64,000 bases of DNA from Pedobacter aquatilis (lineage in GTDB: Bacteria > Bacteroidota > Bacteroidia > Sphingobacteriales > Sphingobacteriaceae): NCBI RefSeq assembly GCF_030409415.1, contig NZ_JAUFPW010000009.1, positions 144,174 through 208,173 on the forward strand. Direction: 5' to 3'. The notes beneath the pieces were generated by a model. It made no database searches. It had not been told where the DNA came from and worked only from the letters and a program-made list of their open reading frames with translations. Within the stretch, counting starts at the first letter, position 1. Each line of letters begins with the position of its first letter. A program made the position numbers and the translations under genes. Below, piece after piece: positions 9,635 through 17,554 of this stretch.

Positions 9635-10009
9635 ATGGAAAAGACAGACCCAAAAACCATCGATGAATACATTGCGCTATTCCCTGCAAAAACGCAAGAA
9701 ATTTTGCAACAAGTTAGAGAAACCATTCAAAATGCTGTGCCAAACGCAACAGAAGTAATTAGCTATAAAATGCCGGCATTTAAGCAAAATGGTATTTTAG
9801 TTTACTTTGCAGGTTATGCAAAACATATTGGTTTTTATCCAACAGGCTCAGGCATCGAAGCCTTTCAACACGAATTTGGCGATTATAAATGGAGCAAAGG
9901 TGCAGTACAGTTTCCCATAAATAAACCAATGCCTTTGGATTTGATTACCAGAATTACAAAATTTAAAGCAGAGCGAGATTTGGAAAAAGAAGCGGAGAAA
10001 AAGAAATAA
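9635..10009 (+). CDS. DUF1801 / YdhG-like domain protein
   Basis: 124 residues. The fold signature is TIDEYIALFPAKTQEILQQV, then EVISYKMPAFKQNG, HIGFYPTGSGIEAF and KGAVQFPINKPMPLDLI, which is the DUF1801 (YdhG/YyaQ-related) pattern, ending in a lysine/glutamate-rich helix. Bacillus members have been linked to iron chaperone roles, but for most the function is unknown. No signal peptide is present, so it is cytoplasmic. It has its own intergenic space on both sides and is probably monocistronic. Confidence 0.85.
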   Translation: MEKTDPKTIDEYIALFPAKTQEILQQVRETIQNAVPNATEVISYKMPAFKQNGILVYFAGYAKHIGFYPTGSGIEAFQHEFGDYKWSKGAVQFPINKPMPLDLITRITKFKAERDLEKEAEKKK

Positions 10010-10068
10010 TACACATTCTGATACGATTCCCCATGTAACCCAAAATAGTTGCATAAACAGAATTTTCT

Positions 10069-10130
10069 AAACGGGATTGAAGCGGCATATCCCGATTTTT
10101 CATCGGGAATATAGCGTAAAGCCCGACGGA
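10069..10130 (+). repeat. interspersed hairpin repeat, family A copy 1
   Basis: Head AACGGGATTGAAGCGG (10069-10085), central hairpin CCCGATTTTTCATCGGG (10091-10107) and tail AGCGTAAAGCCCGACGG (10113-10129). The same head-hairpin-tail plan recurs at about 19695-19756 and 23497-23564, with a head-only fragment at 16328-16348. Confidence 0.65.
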
Positions 10131-10273
10131 TATTAATAAAATCTACTGTCTTTGCTTTTCAAAAAATCAATCTCTAAAACTCACAAAAACCCTGTAAATC
10201 CTACCATAATTTTACTCACAATATCTGGTGGAAAACTTCATCTTAAAAATCCTTAAATCCAGTAAATCCTGAT

Positions 10274-10281
10274 TAGCTTTG
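10274..10281 (+). promoter_or_regulatory. -7 promoter box for tex
   Basis: TAGCTTTG matches TAnnTTTG and lies 18 bp before the ATG at 10300. No clear -33 box is seen, so this rests on the -7 element alone. Confidence 0.45.
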
Positions 10282-10299
10282 CGACATTAATTTTTGAAT

Positions 10300-12591
10300 A
10301 TGTTAGCTCACCATAAAATAATTGCAGCCGAATTAAACGTTGCAGAAAAACAAGTAACCGCAACCGTAAATTTGTTAGACGAGGGCGCAACAGTACCATT
10401 TATTTCGCGTTACCGTAAAGAATTAACGGGGAGTTTAGACGAGGTGCAGGTAGCAGGAATACGCGACAGGGTTTTGCAATTACGCGATTTAGACAAGCGC
10501 CGCGAAGCGATTTTAAAATCGATGACTGAGCTTGGAAAACTAACGCCAGAACTGGAAAAACAAATAAACGAAGCTGAAACCATTTCGCTTTTAGAAGATA
10601 TTTACCTGCCTTACAAACCGAAGCGCAAAACACGTGCTTCGATGGCAAAAGAAAAAGGTTTGGAACCATTGGCCCTACAAATTTTTGAGCAGAAAAGCTT
10701 TGATTTAGAAGCTGCTGCCGATAAATTTATTGATACCGAGAAAGGCGTAAATACGTTTGATGAAGCTTTGGCTGGCGCAAGAGATATTATTGCCGAAATG
10801 ATTTCGGAAAATGCAGAAGCCCGTACAAAAATGCGCACTTATTTTCAGGAAAAGGCGGTCTTCAAATCGGAAGTGATAAAAGGAAAAGAAGAAGAGGGCA
10901 TTAAGTATAAAGATTATTTTGAGTGGACTGAGCCAGTAAAAACAGCGGCCTCGCACCGTGTTTTAGCCATGCGCCGTGGTGAGAAGGAATTGATTTTACG
11001 TTTAGACGCTTTGCCTCCCGCAGAAGACGCTTTAGCAATTTTAGAAAAACAGTTCATTTTAGGAAATAATGCGGCTTCGAAACAGGTTCAACAAGCTTTA
11101 GAAGATGGTTACAAACGTTTATTAGAGCCAGCAATGGAAACCGAATTGCGTGTTTTAACCAAACAAAAAGCCGATGAAGAAGCGATTCGTGTTTTCGCAG
11201 AAAATGCCCGTCAGTTATTGTTGGCTGCACCAATGGGGCAAAAAAATGTAATGTCTATCGACCCAGGTTTCCGTACGGGTTGTAAAGTGGTTTGTTTGGA
11301 TAAGCAAGGTCAGCTATTAGAAAACACAGCGATTTATCCGCATACCGGACAAGGAAACGTTAAAAATGCAGAAGTTACGATTCAACAACTTTGCGAAAAA
11401 CATAATGTTGAAGCAATTGCTATTGGCAACGGAACGGCTGGTAGAGAAACCGAGGCTTTTGTTCGCGGGTTAAATTTACCAAATGTTACAATAGTGATGG
11501 TGAATGAAAGTGGTGCTTCAATTTATTCTGCTTCTGATGTGGCTCGTGAGGAATTTCCAACACAAGATATCACCGTTCGTGGGGCGGTTTCAATTGGTCG
11601 TAGATTGATGGACCCATTGGCAGAATTGGTAAAAATCGACCCGAAATCTATCGGTGTTGGGCAATATCAGCATGATGTTGACCAAACTAAACTACAAGCC
11701 AGTTTGGATGATACCGTAATTAGTGCGGTAAATGCGGTAGGTGTAGAATTAAACACGGCTTCGAAACAAATTTTAGCTTATGTATCTGGTTTAGGACCAA
11801 CCTTGGCGCAAAACATTGTGGATTACAGAAACACAAACGGCGCTTTTAAAAACCGTGAAAGCTTGAAAAAAGTAGCTCGCTTGGGCGATAAAGCTTACGA
11901 GCAAGCGGCTGGTTTCTTACGTATCCGCAATGCAGAAAACGTTTTGGATACCAGTGGTGTTCACCCAGAACGTTATGCTGTGGTAGATAAAATGGCCAAA
12001 GATTTGGGTACAACTGTTTCGACTTTGATGAAAGATGCGCAACTTCAAAAGCAAATTAAACCTCAACAATATGTTACCGATGAAATCGGCTTGCCAACTT
12101 TAACTGATATTTTAAAGGAACTGGCAAAACCCGGTCGCGATCCGCGTGAGCAATTCGAGGCTTTCAGTTTTACGGATGGTGTTAATGAAATAGCTGATTT
12201 AAGAATTGGAATGAAATTACCTGGAATTGTAACCAACATAACCAATTTCGGTGCTTTTGTAGATATTGGCGTTCACCAGGATGGTTTGGTGCATACCAGT
12301 CAGTTGGCTAATCGTTTCGTTGCTAACCCGAACGATGTAGTTAAGGTGCATCAAAAAGTTGAAGTTACGGTAATGGAGGTTGATGTGGCTCGTAAAAGGA
12401 TTTCGTTATCGATGAAGACTGAAGTGGGGACGAAGGATAAGGAGCAAGGAGCAAAGAATAAAGAACAGAATGCAAAGCATAATCAATCTCGTTCTCAGCC
12501 TAAAGTTCAATCTCGTCCTCAATCTCAACCTAAAGATGCAGATGGCGATTTGCAAGAGAAATTAGCGAAGTTGAAAGGGATGTTTAAGTAA
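10300..12591 (+). CDS. tex: Tex family RNA-binding transcriptional accessory protein
   Basis: 763 residues from ATG 10300 (MLAHHKIIAAELNV). Order: helical N-terminal Tex domain (1-190), a YqgF/RNase H-like domain opening at about residue 318 with MSIDPGFRTG, helix-hairpin-helix repeats (about 490-560, SGLGPTLAQNIVDYRN) and an S1 RNA-binding domain (about 640-708, GIVTNITNFGAFVDIG). After S1 comes a low-complexity tail rich in K, Q, S and N. Tex binds nucleic acid and affects transcription and stress tolerance; the exact mechanism is not settled. The last 36 codons belong to a 306-bp unit that is tandemly repeated downstream, leaving a non-functional copy of the tail at 12789-12897. Confidence 0.94.
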   Translation: MLAHHKIIAAELNVAEKQVTATVNLLDEGATVPFISRYRKELTGSLDEVQVAGIRDRVLQLRDLDKRREAILKSMTELGKLTPELEKQINEAETISLLEDIYLPYKPKRKTRASMAKEKGLEPLALQIFEQKSFDLEAAADKFIDTEKGVNTFDEALAGARDIIAEMISENAEARTKMRTYFQEKAVFKSEVIKGKEEEGIKYKDYFEWTEPVKTAASHRVLAMRRGEKELILRLDALPPAEDALAILEKQFILGNNAASKQVQQALEDGYKRLLEPAMETELRVLTKQKADEEAIRVFAENARQLLLAAPMGQKNVMSIDPGFRTGCKVVCLDKQGQLLENTAIYPHTGQGNVKNAEVTIQQLCEKHNVEAIAIGNGTAGRETEAFVRGLNLPNVTIVMVNESGASIYSASDVAREEFPTQDITVRGAVSIGRRLMDPLAELVKIDPKSIGVGQYQHDVDQTKLQASLDDTVISAVNAVGVELNTASKQILAYVSGLGPTLAQNIVDYRNTNGAFKNRESLKKVARLGDKAYEQAAGFLRIRNAENVLDTSGVHPERYAVVDKMAKDLGTTVSTLMKDAQLQKQIKPQQYVTDEIGLPTLTDILKELAKPGRDPREQFEAFSFTDGVNEIADLRIGMKLPGIVTNITNFGAFVDIGVHQDGLVHTSQLANRFVANPNDVVKVHQKVEVTVMEVDVARKRISLSMKTEVGTKDKEQGAKNKEQNAKHNQSRSQPKVQSRPQSQPKDADGDLQEKLAKLKGMFK

Positions 12592-12599
12592 ATTATATT

Positions 12600-12692
12600 G
12601 TCGTCATTTCGACCGTAGTGGAGTAATCTTTGAACTTTGTTTACATATTACAAAGATCTCTCCATTCCGCTGCGCTCCAGTCGAGATGACGA
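12600..12692. repeat. long intergenic inverted repeat between tex and mscS, copy 1
   Basis: GTCGTCATTTCGAC at the left pairs imperfectly with GTCGAGATGACGAC at the right, with inner paired arms around TGGAG and CTCCA. It lies directly after the tex stop and probably acts as a bidirectional terminator. This is a common Bacteroidota intergenic hairpin type. Confidence 0.7.
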
Positions 12693-12701
12693 CAAATGAT
12701 G

Positions 12702-12788
12702 CTAAATCCCATCAAACTTATCCTTAAATTCCAATCTTTTCTTTGGTAAACTTTCAAGGTAATTTGTTTGAATAAAGGCTATCATTTC
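12702..12788 (-). pseudogene. orphan 3' fragment of mscS (29 codons)
   Basis: Near-identical to 13008-13094, which encodes the mscS C-terminus ending KDKFDGI. It was left over by the tandem duplication and has no start or body of its own. Confidence 0.85.
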
Positions 12789-12897
12789 TCAATCTCGTTC
12801 TCAGCCTAAAGCTCAATCTCATCCTCAATCTCAACCTAAAGATGCAGATGGCGATTTACAGGAAAAATTAGCGAAGTTGAAAGGGATGTTTAAGTAA
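12789..12897 (+). pseudogene. orphan 3' fragment of tex (36 codons)
   Basis: Near-identical to the last codons of tex at 12483-12591, including the ending EKLAKLKGMFK and stop. It has no upstream coding sequence and is a duplication remnant. Confidence 0.85.
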
Positions 12898-12905
12898 ATT
12901 ATATT

Positions 12906-12998
12906 GTCGTCATTTCGACCGTAGTGGAGTAATCTTTGAACTTTGTTTACATATTACAAAGATCTCTCCATTCCGCTGCGCTCCAGTCGAGATGACGA
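12906..12998. repeat. long intergenic inverted repeat, copy 2
   Basis: Second copy of the 12600-12692 hairpin at an offset of 306 bp. It directly follows the mscS stop on the minus strand and is the likely terminator for mscS. Confidence 0.7.
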
Positions 12999-13007
12999 CA
13001 AATGATA

Positions 13008-14087
13008 CTAAATCCCATCAAACTTATCCTTAAATTCCAATCTTTTCTTTGGTAAACTTTCAGGGTAATTGGTTTGAATAAAAGCTATCATTTCTTCCCT
13101 CACATAACAACGTAAATCAAAAGCTCTGGAGGAATTAGAAGCACTCATCAAATAACGAACTTCAATAGCGCCATCTTTCGTACTATCCGTAACTTGCACC
13201 ACATTGACTCTCTTATCCCAAAGGGGATTTGAAGTTAGCAATCTGGTTAGCTCTTGGCGCATGGGTTCAATTGGGATGGTATAATCGAGATAAAGGAAAA
13301 CCGTTCCGAGTAAATCAGCCGAAACCCTTGTCCAGTTTTGAAAGGGTTTTTCGATGAAATAAGTGATGGGTAAAATTAACCGCCGTTGGTCCCAAATACT
13401 AACGACCACATAGGTCAGCGTAATTTCCTCAACCCTACCCCATTCGCCCTCAACTATTAAAACATCATCTATACGAATGGGCTGTGTAAAAGCAATTTGA
13501 AAACCTGCCAGTAAATTTCCAAGCGATTTTTGTGCCGCAAAACCGATAATAATTCCGCCAATACCAACACCAGTTAATAGCCCAGCGCCTATTTTTCGCA
13601 TACTTTCGAAGCTTAGCAGAATAATCGCGGCCGTAATTAAGATGATTAGTGAAACTATGAACTTGCGAACAAACTGCAGCTGCGTCCTAATTTTTCGTTC
13701 CTTTAAATTATTTTCTTTGTTAAGGTCGTACTTGAGGTAGAAATAATCTTCGAGCACATTTATTAATCGAATTAAAATAAGAGCAAAAGTTGCAGTTAAA
13801 CATATTTCTAATACTTTATCCAATGGTAACTTTACTTTCGCAGATATCGCCATTAAATCCAGTGAAAAATTAAGAAATAGTAAAGGAATAAAAACTGCGA
13901 TTGGTCTGCGGAGGTGTTTTATGGTAGATTTTATGATGATGAAATCCCACCAGCGAGATAGCAAAATAAATACTTTATGGATGATAAACTTAACCAAAAT
14001 ACCCAGCAATATTGCAATGATACCAATGATTAAGTTCTTTAAAAATAACGGAATAGGATAACCGAAAATATTATCTAAATACTGCAT
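13008..14087 (-). CDS. small-conductance mechanosensitive channel (MscS family)
   Basis: 359 residues. Several N-terminal hydrophobic helices (about residues 15-40, 55-80, 95-115 and 135-160) precede the pore-lining TM3 region GAGLLTGVGIGGIIIGFAAQ and the downstream KSLGNLLAGFQIAF. Then comes the MscS beta domain (IDDVLIVEGEWGRVEEITLTYVVV) and an alpha/beta C-terminal domain. It is an inner-membrane tension-gated channel for release of solutes on osmotic downshock. The gene converges on tex; its 3' end lies in the second unit of the tandem duplication. It diverges from pnuC with about 150 bp between start codons. Confidence 0.92.
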   Translation of the reverse strand: MQYLDNIFGYPIPLFLKNLIIGIIAILLGILVKFIIHKVFILLSRWWDFIIIKSTIKHLRRPIAVFIPLLFLNFSLDLMAISAKVKLPLDKVLEICLTATFALILIRLINVLEDYFYLKYDLNKENNLKERKIRTQLQFVRKFIVSLIILITAAIILLSFESMRKIGAGLLTGVGIGGIIIGFAAQKSLGNLLAGFQIAFTQPIRIDDVLIVEGEWGRVEEITLTYVVVSIWDQRRLILPITYFIEKPFQNWTRVSADLLGTVFLYLDYTIPIEPMRQELTRLLTSNPLWDKRVNVVQVTDSTKDGAIEVRYLMSASNSSRAFDLRCYVREEMIAFIQTNYPESLPKKRLEFKDKFDGI

Positions 14088-14237
14088 TTAAGAAATTTGT
14101 TGGTTAATAAATTAGGCTGAAAAGCCATAGATACTTTAACAACAAGCATCTTTCACTTTTGTTTGTACCAAAGAAATGGCACAACAATAATAAATTATAT
14201 ACTTTTAGGACTTTGTATTTCAAAACGAAATTCTAAC

Positions 14238-14900
14238 ATGGATTTTTTCAGTTCCCACAGTATATTTTTTACAATTCTTGGTTACCAGATGAGCTATTTG
14301 GAGTTTTTCGCAGTAATAACGGGTATAATTTCCGTTATTCTTTCGGCAAAAGCAAGCATCTGGAGTTGGCCGGCAGGCATTGTAAATGTTTTTTTATCTG
14401 CCTTTTTCTATTATCAAATTCAGCTGTACCCCGATATGTTTCTGATGGTTTTCTTTTTCGTAACCAATATTTTAGGCTGGTGGCGATGGGCAAACCCTAA
14501 ACCCGAAGAAGAAGACAAAAAGAAAGAACTGAAGGTAAGTTTCATGCCTCGAAAGCAGTTTTACATTTGCATTGCCGTTGGCGTTGCAGGGACTATACTC
14601 ATCGGCATGTTAGCCAGCCAACTTCATAATTGGTTTCCGCTGCTGTTTAATTTGCCAAGTGCCTACCCATTTGTCGATTCATTTATTTTAGTGATGAGTG
14701 TAATAACCACCTTCTTAATGATTCAAAAAAGAATTGAATGTTGGATTATTTGGTTGTTGATTGATGTTGTAGCCACTTATTTATACTTTTTAAAAGGAGC
14801 CAAATTTTTCGGAGTTGAATATTTCATCTTTACCATTATTGCCGCATTTGCCCTATGGAATTGGATTGAAGAGTATAAAAGTTATAATAAAACTGCATGA
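14238..14900 (+). CDS. pnuC: nicotinamide riboside transporter PnuC
   Basis: 220 residues from ATG 14238 (MDFFSSHSIFF). About seven transmembrane helices, with the family motif SIWSWPAGIVNVFLSAFFYY, the LYPDMFLMVFFFVTNILGWWRW segment, and IECWIIWLLIDVVATYLYF near the end. It takes up nicotinamide riboside by facilitated diffusion, and phosphorylation by NadR drives retention. The gene overlaps nadR by 4 bp (ATGA), so the substrate is likely nicotinamide riboside rather than thiamine or riboflavin as in PnuT/PnuX relatives. The frame continues upstream to 14163 but the extra 25 residues look non-coding. Confidence 0.92.
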   Translation: MDFFSSHSIFFTILGYQMSYLEFFAVITGIISVILSAKASIWSWPAGIVNVFLSAFFYYQIQLYPDMFLMVFFFVTNILGWWRWANPKPEEEDKKKELKVSFMPRKQFYICIAVGVAGTILIGMLASQLHNWFPLLFNLPSAYPFVDSFILVMSVITTFLMIQKRIECWIIWLLIDVVATYLYFLKGAKFFGVEYFIFTIIAAFALWNWIEEYKSYNKTA

Positions 14901-15868
14901 AAAGAGGCTTAGTAATCGGCAAGTTTATGCCCATTCATAATGGCCATGTTGCATTAATTAACTTCGCAGCAGCACAATGTGATGAACTTATCGTATCAAT
15001 GAGTTACACTCCAAGCGACCCAATAAATGCAGAATTGCGTTTTAATTGGATAAAAGAAATCTTCAAAACCCAACCGAATATTAAACCAGCTTTAATTGCT
15101 GATGATTTTGATAATGACAATTTAGCCCTAGAAGAACGAACCAAAATTTGGGCAAGGAAGATGCAGGAGGTTTATCCAAAAATTGATGTATTGTTTAGTT
15201 CAGAAGAATATGGCGAACCATTTGCCTTAAATTTACAAGCAAAACACTTTCTATTCGACCAGGCGAGACTTGTAATTCCAGTCTCTGCAACAATGATACG
15301 CAGTAATCCCCTTAGATGTTGGAACTATATTCCTGATGACGTTAAACCACATTTCGTTAAAAAAATCTGTTTCTACGGTCCAGAAAGCACCGGAAAATCT
15401 ACAATGGCTGAAAAAATGGCTTTGACTTATGAAACTGAATTTGTTCCAGAAGTTGCCAGAGAATTAATTACCTCGAATGATATTTCTGTTGATGATATTA
15501 TTAAGATTGGGAACGCACAAACGCAACGCGTAATTGATAAAACACGAATTGCAAACAAAGTTCTTTTCTGCGATACAGATATTATTACCACACAGATTTA
15601 TTCGCAACATTATTTACGAGCCATTCCTGAGATACTTTTTGAACTTGAAGCCCAAATTAAATATGACTTATATTTTCTTTTAGATATTGATATAGAATGG
15701 GTTGCTGATAATTTAAGAGACCAAGGACACAGGAGAAAAGAGATGTTTGCTCTATTTAAAAATGAGCTTGATAAGCGAAGTGTTCCATACATCGAAATAA
15801 AAGGGGATTACAAAGAAAGAGAGGATAAAGTAAAAGCAATAATTAATATGATGCTGGAGTTGGAGTGA
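14897..15868 (+). CDS. nadR: bifunctional NMN adenylyltransferase / ribosylnicotinamide kinase
   Basis: 323 residues. The N-terminal nucleotidyltransferase domain shows H14-x-G-H17 (PIHNGH) and the SATMIRS signature at 130-136. The C-terminal kinase domain begins with Walker A GPESTGKST at 161-169, followed by PEVARELI and a DTDI segment. No N-terminal HTH is present, so this is the enzyme-only form, not the repressor form of enteric bacteria. It phosphorylates nicotinamide riboside to NMN and adenylates NMN to NAD. Its overlap with pnuC makes a two-gene salvage operon. Confidence 0.94.
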   Translation: MKRGLVIGKFMPIHNGHVALINFAAAQCDELIVSMSYTPSDPINAELRFNWIKEIFKTQPNIKPALIADDFDNDNLALEERTKIWARKMQEVYPKIDVLFSSEEYGEPFALNLQAKHFLFDQARLVIPVSATMIRSNPLRCWNYIPDDVKPHFVKKICFYGPESTGKSTMAEKMALTYETEFVPEVARELITSNDISVDDIIKIGNAQTQRVIDKTRIANKVLFCDTDIITTQIYSQHYLRAIPEILFELEAQIKYDLYFLLDIDIEWVADNLRDQGHRRKEMFALFKNELDKRSVPYIEIKGDYKEREDKVKAIINMMLELE

Positions 15869-15870
15869 AA

Positions 15871-15920
15871 AATCTATGAGGTAACGAATTGTGACCTCAT
15901 AGATTGAATTGATTTTTGTT
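15871..15920 (+). terminator. hairpin terminator after nadR
   Basis: Perfect 12-bp stem AATCTATGAGGT (15871-15882) with ACCTCATAGATT (15894-15905), loop 11 nt, followed within a few bases by the T-rich stretch TTGATTTTTGTTT. Confidence 0.65.
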
Positions 15921-15945
15921 TATTCAATTTAAATCCAATTATGAT

Positions 15946-16307
15946 ATGACAGCTAAACAAACGCTCTCTATCATCCCTGGAAATATTTTAGTAAATAAGA
16001 TTTATGAAATCCGTGGCCAAAAAGTTATGCTGGATAGGGATTTGGCGGAACTTTATGGTATAGAAACCAAAGTTTTAAAACAAGCAGTCAAAAGAAATAT
16101 TGATAGATTCCCCAACGACTTTATGTTTGAGCTTAATAAAGAAGAACTTGAAGATTGGAGGTCACAATTTGTGACCTCCAAAGCAGATAAAATGGGGCTA
16201 AGAACCAGGACAAAAGCATAGAATTGGTTTTTAGTTACCTGGATAAATTGATGGAGAAGAAAAACGAGCCAAGAACGAGGATTGGGTTTAAGCCTGATGA
16301 GTTATAA
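15946..16307 (+). pseudogene. ORF6N-domain DNA-binding protein with internal deletion
   Basis: From ATG 15946 the frame encodes a typical ORF6N domain: NKIYEIRGQKVMLDRDLAEL, RFPNDFMFELNKEE, then WRSQFVTSKADKMGLR. Homologues continue with a conserved FAFTEQG block and a helical region. Here the frame ends at 16221. The conserved C-terminal end (IELVFSYLDKLMEKKN and IGFKPDEL) reappears in another frame and stops at 16307. The middle of the gene has been deleted with a frameshift. Such proteins are common on Bacteroidota mobile elements and phages. A perfect 23-bp palindrome lies within the coding sequence at 16157-16179. Confidence 0.75.
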
Positions 16308-16617
16308 CGATTTACCTTTCTAATCCAAACCCGATTGAAGTGGAAATACTTTTTTTGTTTCTTCTACCTAAGATAGATTGCTTCGTCGTTTCGCCTCGCA
16401 ATGACGTAATATTAAAGGCAGTAGCTGTTTCAAAAAAGATTGCAACAAAAAGCGGGGCCGAACCCAAACAAAGTACTAGTGAAATTGCTTTACATATTTA
16501 TGAATGAGATTGCCGCGTCGCTAAGCTTCTCGCAATGACGAAATTGTTTAGCTTAACGATAGCTTTGTGGAAGTTAAACCTACTACATAAAACGTTCAAC
16601 TTTTTTCTTACCAACTA
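16308..16617. other. non-coding region with three intergenic repeat fragments
   Basis: It holds the head of hairpin family A (AACCCGATTGAAGTGGAAAT, 16328-16348). Two copies of a second repeat type follow, both running from GATTGC to CGCAATGACG (16376-16406 and 16506-16540). No gene is evident. Confidence 0.6.
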
Positions 16618-16648
16618 TTTGATAATAAAAGTTTTCTATCTATCTTTG
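16618..16648 (+). promoter_or_regulatory. promoter of the rplM-rpsI-rpsB-tsf cluster
   Basis: TTTG (16618-16621) and TATCTTTG (16641-16648) form a -33/-7 pair with 19-bp spacing, 54 bp before the rplM GTG. The leader of about 45 nt could hold ribosomal-protein autoregulation, but no clear structure is seen. Confidence 0.75.
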
Positions 16649-16702
16649 CAGTCCCAATTTTAATGGGAATAAATAATTGTTTAATAAATTAAATACAAGC
16701 AA

Positions 16703-17146
16703 GTGAATACGTTAAGTTACAAAACTGTCTCTGCCAATGCGAAAACTGTTAACAAACAGTGGATTGTTGTTGATGCACAAGGCGAGATTTTGGGGCGCTT
16801 GTCATCGAAGATCGCTATGATCATCCGTGGTAAAAACAAGCCTGAATACACCCCACACGTAGATTGCGGAGATAATGTAATTGTTATCAATGCAGACAAG
16901 GTTAAATTGACAGGAAACAAATTCAGCGAAAAGCAATATGTTTCTTATACTGGTTATCCAGGTGGTCAACGTTTTATCTCTCCAAAAGAGTTAATGGCGA
17001 AACACCCTCAACGTGTAATCGAGAAAGCGGTACGTGGTATGTTACCGAAAACTAAATTGGGTAAAAAACTTTACACCAATCTTTTTGTGTATGCTGGTGA
17101 AACCCACCCTCATGCAGCTCAATCTCCAAAAACCATTAAACTTTAA
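16703..17146 (+). CDS. rplM: 50S ribosomal protein L13
   Basis: 147 residues from a GTG start (MNTLSYKTVSANAKTV). Conserved L13 motifs are WIVVDAQGEILGRLSS, RGKNKPEYTPHVDCGD, YTGYPGG and AVRGMLPKTKLG. It is an early-assembly large-subunit protein. It is followed 3 bp later by rpsI, the near-universal rplM-rpsI pair. The GTG is the only start that keeps the conserved N-terminus. Confidence 0.97.
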   Translation: MNTLSYKTVSANAKTVNKQWIVVDAQGEILGRLSSKIAMIIRGKNKPEYTPHVDCGDNVIVINADKVKLTGNKFSEKQYVSYTGYPGGQRFISPKELMAKHPQRVIEKAVRGMLPKTKLGKKLYTNLFVYAGETHPHAAQSPKTIKL

Positions 17147-17149
17147 GAA

Positions 17150-17536
17150 ATGTCAGTTACTAACACTTCAGGAAGAAGAAAAACAGCTGTTGCACGTATC
17201 TACTTAAAAGATGGTGCTGGAGCAATTACCGTTAACGGTAAAGATCACAAAGTTTATTTCCCAACTTTACCATTGCAATATATCGTAAACCAAAGTTTAG
17301 AGGTTTCTGAGCTTACTGGCCGTTATGATATCACAGTAAACGTACAAGGTGGTGGAGTAAAAGGACAAGCAGAAGCTGTTCGTTTAGCTATTGCTAAAGC
17401 GATTGTTGAACTAGATGCGGAGAAAAAACCTGCATTACGTGCTAAAGGCCTAATGACGCGTGATATGCGTATGGTTGAGCGTAAGAAACCAGGACGTGCT
17501 AAAGCTCGTAAGAAATTCCAATTCAGTAAACGTTAA
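17150..17536 (+). CDS. rpsI: 30S ribosomal protein S9
   Basis: 128 residues with GRRKTAVARIYL at the N-terminus, VNVQGGGVKGQAEAVRLAIAKA in the centre, and the basic C-terminal tail KKPGRAKARKKFQFSKR that reaches the P-site tRNA. It sits between rplM and rpsB and is presumably co-transcribed with them. Confidence 0.97.
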   Translation: MSVTNTSGRRKTAVARIYLKDGAGAITVNGKDHKVYFPTLPLQYIVNQSLEVSELTGRYDITVNVQGGGVKGQAEAVRLAIAKAIVELDAEKKPALRAKGLMTRDMRMVERKKPGRAKARKKFQFSKR

Positions 17537-17539
17537 TCA

Positions 17540-17554
17540 CAGGAGGCAAGAACA
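17540..17554 (+). promoter_or_regulatory. strong Shine-Dalgarno site for rpsB
   Basis: CAGGAGGCAAGAACA ends directly before the ATG at 17555 and contains AGGAGG with about 8 bp spacing. Other starts in the window, including rplM, rpsI and tsf, lack such a site; A-rich leaders are the rule here. Confidence 0.75.

Larger units (their letters stand above)
12483..13094. repeat. 306-bp direct tandem duplication across convergent tex and mscS ends
   Basis: Unit 1 is 12483-12788 and unit 2 is 12789-13094, with constant offset 306 and only scattered mismatches. Each unit holds, in order, the last 36 codons of tex, the intergenic hairpin, and the last 29 codons of mscS on the opposite strand. The intact tex uses the tail in unit 1 and the intact mscS uses the end in unit 2, so neither gene is broken. 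Confidence 0.9.

Noticed and set aside
14163..14237. Upstream extension of PnuC
   Set aside because: The extra 25 residues do not resemble the family N-terminus; ATG 14238 does.
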